From positions 1-64,000 of the forward strand of contig SXIH01000037.1 in the NCBI GenBank assembly GCA_005772895.1: a DNA stretch of 64,000 bases. The letters are read 5' to 3'. Position numbers and translations under genes: made by a program. Of this stretch, positions 61,306 through 64,000 are shown one piece after another (positions within the stretch are counted from its first letter, which is position 1; the number at the start of each line of letters is the position of its first letter). Below the pieces are notes generated by a model. That model had not been told where the DNA came from and made no database searches. It was given only the letters and a program-made list of their open reading frames with translations. The stretch is from Bacteroidota bacterium (lineage in GTDB: Bacteria > Bacteroidota > Bacteroidia > 2-12-FULL-35-15).

Positions 61306-61856
61306 TGATTCAGGAAAAAGTAACATATAATATCAAAATTAATAATTCATTTGATGAAACTAATTTATCTAAAGGATTATACATTGCTGTAATTCATGCT
61401 ACTCGGATTCCTCCTCACATTGGAATGATAATAGACAAATCTTACCATTCACTTTCTATTAAAGGGCAGGACATAAATACACCAATTGCTGCATTGATAA
61501 AAAATTCAACTATCAGAAAAATTCCTTCACTATTTATAAAAATAAAATCTCATCCAACTTTTAGTGATATTTATTTGAGAGAACATTTTATTACAAATGT
61601 TCAGCAATTTGAAAGAGTGGATATTGGAGTTGCTACTTGTTTGAGCCCGATTAAACTGTTTTTCGAAGAAGTTTATGGTATTTCCATGAAGGAAGTAAAC
61701 TATTTGTATGAGCTGTTACCTTTATTGGAAGCTAAAGGTTTAATCGAATCTGTTTCTGCTCTGAATTTAGATGAAAAAAATTATCAATTACCTTTTTATA
61801 CGAATAAAGAAATTAATGCCGGTATTAACGAAGTAAGAAAAGAATTTAAAAACTGA
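61305..61856 (+). CDS. conserved hypothetical protein downstream of dapF
   Basis: 183 aa, not recognised. No signal peptide or membrane segment; predicted cytosolic alpha/beta. Notable segment: GLYIAVIHATRIPPHIGMIIDKSYHSLSIKG, with two histidines that could be catalytic or metal-binding, and a helical C-terminal half ending NAGINEVRKEFKN. One-base overlap with dapF and 5-base gap to the acetyltransferase gene place it in the same operon. Confidence 0.75.
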   Translation: MIQEKVTYNIKINNSFDETNLSKGLYIAVIHATRIPPHIGMIIDKSYHSLSIKGQDINTPIAALIKNSTIRKIPSLFIKIKSHPTFSDIYLREHFITNVQQFERVDIGVATCLSPIKLFFEEVYGISMKEVNYLYELLPLLEAKGLIESVSALNLDEKNYQLPFYTNKEINAGINEVRKEFKN

Positions 61857-61861
61857 TTCAA

Positions 61862-62383
61862 ATGAAGTTAAAAGGTCAACATGTTTCTTTGCGAGCGATA
61901 GAACCATCCGATATTGAAGTGTTATATAAATGGGAGAATGATACTGAAACCTGGAGTGTCAGCAATACTCAAACTCCTTATTCTCGTTTTGTGTTAGAGC
62001 AATACATTGCCAGTGCTCACCAGGATATTTATTCTGTAAGACAATTGCGTTTGATTATTTGCAATGAAGAAGGCAGAGCAATTGGAAGTATTGATTTATT
62101 CGATTTTGATCCAACGCATTTGCGTGCAGGAATAGGAATATTAATTGCTGAAAAATCCGACAGAAAAAAAGGCTATGCTTTTGATGCATTAACTGTATTG
62201 ATGGATTACTGTTTCTCAGTTTTGAATTTACACCAGTTGTATTGTAATATTACCATCGATAACGAACCAAGTGTATTATTGTTTCAAAAGCATGGTTTCC
62301 AAATTACAGGAATGAAAAAGCAATGGGTGCGCGATGGCGATAAATATAAAGATGAATTATTGCTTCAGAAGATTCGCGGATAA
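61862..62383 (+). CDS. GNAT family N-acetyltransferase (RimJ/RimL/SpeG-like)
   Basis: 173 aa. GNAT fold: VSLRAIEPSDIEVLYKWEND at the N-terminus, the acetyl-CoA segment SDRKKGYAFDALTVLMDYCFSVLNLHQLYCNI, and NEPSVLLFQKHGFQ. Similar to enzymes that acetylate protein N-termini, polyamines or amino sugars; the substrate is not decided. Confidence 0.88.
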   Translation: MKLKGQHVSLRAIEPSDIEVLYKWENDTETWSVSNTQTPYSRFVLEQYIASAHQDIYSVRQLRLIICNEEGRAIGSIDLFDFDPTHLRAGIGILIAEKSDRKKGYAFDALTVLMDYCFSVLNLHQLYCNITIDNEPSVLLFQKHGFQITGMKKQWVRDGDKYKDELLLQKIRG

Positions 62384-62388
62384 AAGCA

Positions 62389-64000
62389 ATGAAATTATCT
62401 CTCCGCAATACTCTTTCTCTGATACTATTTTCAGTTGTAATTCTTACAATTGTTTATTGTGGCGATACTTCTACGAAAGAAGTTGTTAAAGAAACTACTC
62501 CAGAAAACGTTTATTTAAATCATCACGATTCTGCCAAATACATTGGTATGAGTCAATGCAAACTTTGTCATCAGGATATTTACAATTCCTATATAGAAAC
62601 AGGAATGGGGAAAAGTTTTGAGCATGCAAGCAAACAAAAAAGTTCTGCAAAATTTTCGGAGCACACAGTTATCTATGACAAATTTTTGGATTTTTATTAC
62701 CACCCGTTTTGGGATGGAGATAGTTTGAAAATATTAGAGTTTCGTTTGAAAGGTAAAGATACCATTTACAAGCGCATTGAAAAGGTTGATTATATTATTG
62801 GTTCAGGACATCATACCAATTCTCACATTTATAATACGAACGGATATTTGCATCAAATGCCGATGACGTATTATACTCAAAAACAAAAATGGGATTTTCC
62901 TCCAGGATTTGAAAATGGATTTAATACCCGTTTTTCGCGTAAGATAGGATTGGAATGTATGAGCTGTCATAATTCACTGCCCGACTTCGAACAAGGCTCC
63001 GAAAATAAGTTTAATGCCTTACCCGAAGGCGTGAGTTGTGAACGTTGTCACGGACCGGGAAGTATTCACGTTCAACAACGTTCTACCGGAGCTAAAATTG
63101 ATACTTCTAAATACATTGATTACTCAATTGTAAATCCAGGTAAACTATCCATTGATTTGCAGTTTGATGTTTGTCAACGCTGCCATTTACAAGGGAACAC
63201 AGTTTTAAAAGAAGGCAAATCATTCTTCGATTTTAAACCAGGAATGAAGCTTTCGGATTATATGACGACTTTTTTACCGCGATATAAAAATGCAGACGAT
63301 GAATTTATTATGGCTTCACATGCTGACAGATTAAAACAAAGTAAATGTTTTATCAATAGTTTTAAAGAAGAAACAGATAAAACATCTTTACGTCCATATA
63401 AGAATTCATTGACATGTGTAACTTGTCACAACCCTCACGTAAGTGTGAAAGCTACAGGTAAAGAAATTTTCAACAATGCTTGCAAAAACTGTCATAGCAC
63501 AACAACACAAAACGGTTTGTGTTCCGAAAAAGAAACCGTGAGAGCTAAAGTAAAAGATAATTGTGTAAGTTGCCACATGCCTAATTCCGGTTCTATTGAT
63601 ATTCCTCACGTGAGTGTTCACGATCATTACATCCGTAAGCCAATGAAAAAAGAGGAAGTTCAGAAAGTGAAAGAGTTTATTGGTTTATATGCAATCAACG
63701 AAAAAAATCCAAGTAATTATACAAAAGCAAAAGCATACATACAACAGTATGATAAGTTTGAATACAAAATGGAATATTTAGATTCGGCTGAATTTTATTT
63801 GTCAGATAAAACAAAAGAAGATGTTCTGAGAAATTTTGAATTGCTCGTTCATTTGAGTTTTATTAAAACGGATTATACAAAAATATTGAGTTATGTAAAT
63901 CAAATCGGGAAGGATGAAGTATTGAATTCTATTTTGAATAAAAAAGCGTGGGATAATTCGAATTCCTGGACGCTTTATAGAATAGGTGAGGCATACAATA
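62389..64000 (+). CDS. multiheme c-type cytochrome lipoprotein (partial, runs off window)
   Basis: Open frame to the window end, so absent from the ORF track; at least 537 aa. Start MKLSLRNTLSLIL with lipobox-like IVYC. Seven CxxCH heme sites: CKLCH, CMSCH, CERCH, CQRCH, CVTCH, CKNCH and CVSCH. The layout resembles cytochrome c554/NapC-type multiheme proteins; after the last heme come helical repeats (KAKAYIQQYDKFEYKMEYLDSA) that look like TPRs. A periplasmic or outer-membrane electron carrier is likely, with unknown partner. Starts 6 bases after the acetyltransferase stop. Confidence 0.88.
   Translation, partial: MKLSLRNTLSLILFSVVILTIVYCGDTSTKEVVKETTPENVYLNHHDSAKYIGMSQCKLCHQDIYNSYIETGMGKSFEHASKQKSSAKFSEHTVIYDKFLDFYYHPFWDGDSLKILEFRLKGKDTIYKRIEKVDYIIGSGHHTNSHIYNTNGYLHQMPMTYYTQKQKWDFPPGFENGFNTRFSRKIGLECMSCHNSLPDFEQGSENKFNALPEGVSCERCHGPGSIHVQQRSTGAKIDTSKYIDYSIVNPGKLSIDLQFDVCQRCHLQGNTVLKEGKSFFDFKPGMKLSDYMTTFLPRYKNADDEFIMASHADRLKQSKCFINSFKEETDKTSLRPYKNSLTCVTCHNPHVSVKATGKEIFNNACKNCHSTTTQNGLCSEKETVRAKVKDNCVSCHMPNSGSIDIPHVSVHDHYIRKPMKKEEVQKVKEFIGLYAINEKNPSNYTKAKAYIQQYDKFEYKMEYLDSAEFYLSDKTKEDVLRNFELLVHLSFIKTDYTKILSYVNQIGKDEVLNSILNKKAWDNSNSWTLYRIGEAYN

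Overview
The window is AT-rich chromosomal DNA from a member of the Bacteroidota. Lineage markers in the sequence are type IX secretion system (T9SS) proteins (a PorP/SprF protein, a PorE-like OmpA lipoprotein, type A and type B sorting domains on large secreted proteins), a GldI-like FKBP lipoprotein, a 287-residue primary sigma factor of the Bacteroidota type, the rpmB / rpmG / DUF4295 / ftsY / rimO neighbourhood, bacillithiol synthesis (BshC), a DUF5916 outer-membrane protein, and promoters of the TTTG-N17-21-TAnnTTTG kind instead of -35/-10 boxes. Start codons are usually preceded by A-rich sequence, not a Shine-Dalgarno motif. I cannot name the genus. I see no phage, insertion sequence, CRISPR array or tRNA; the region reads as core genome with small accessory insertions.

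Layout. 0.1-9.3 kb: CtlX-type hydrolase, D-Ala-D-Ala dipeptidase, then a minus-strand T9SS block (1627-residue modular secreted protein, type B sorted protein, PorP/SprF). 9.5-16.5 kb: a Fe-S PD-(D/E)XK / DEDD nuclease-like protein, ndk, and an operon of nrnA plus four tandem FKBP prolyl isomerase genes whose FKBP domain number rises along the operon. 16.5-20.8 kb: a surface O-acylation cassette (two SGNH hydrolases plus an MBOAT acyltransferase). 20.8-25.6 kb: ribosomal proteins L28 and L33, a 51-residue DUF4295 protein missing from the ORF track, ftsY and rimO, with an Xaa-Pro aminopeptidase-like gene between L28 and L33. 25.6-33.8 kb: SiaC-like protein, Nudix hydrolase, bshC, queE, PorE-like lipoprotein, rhodanese, MORN-type protein, Sua5/TsaC, transaldolase-like aldolase. 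33.8-34.3 kb: a non-coding stretch that carries the SRP RNA gene on the minus strand, a large palindrome and micro-repeats.

34.3-41.4 kb: a lipid-linked type GT2, then a four-gene operon encoding a TolC-like protein fused to a glycosidase-like TIM barrel, an HlyD-type membrane fusion protein, a cytosolic TackOD1 zinc-ribbon protein with a degenerate GGDEF-like domain, and a processive membrane GT2 with a QxxRW motif. I read it as a synthase-dependent exopolysaccharide synthesis and export machine, and it is the best candidate for an undescribed system here. 41.4-49 kb: RsmI-like methylase, LMW protein tyrosine phosphatase, a propeller-type sensor kinase, dnaA, and a 5'-nucleotidase split into two overlapping genes.

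49-64 kb: a thioesterase, a small arsenic cassette (arsR, DUF6428, arsC; no efflux pump in view), LolD-like ATPase, DUF5916 protein, dapA, long-form GAPDH, primary sigma factor, DegP/HtrA protease followed by two large back-to-back hairpins, then a plus-strand run of dapF and three small genes that ends in a multiheme c-type cytochrome cut by the window edge. Several distinct families of short intergenic repeats and palindromes recur across the window.
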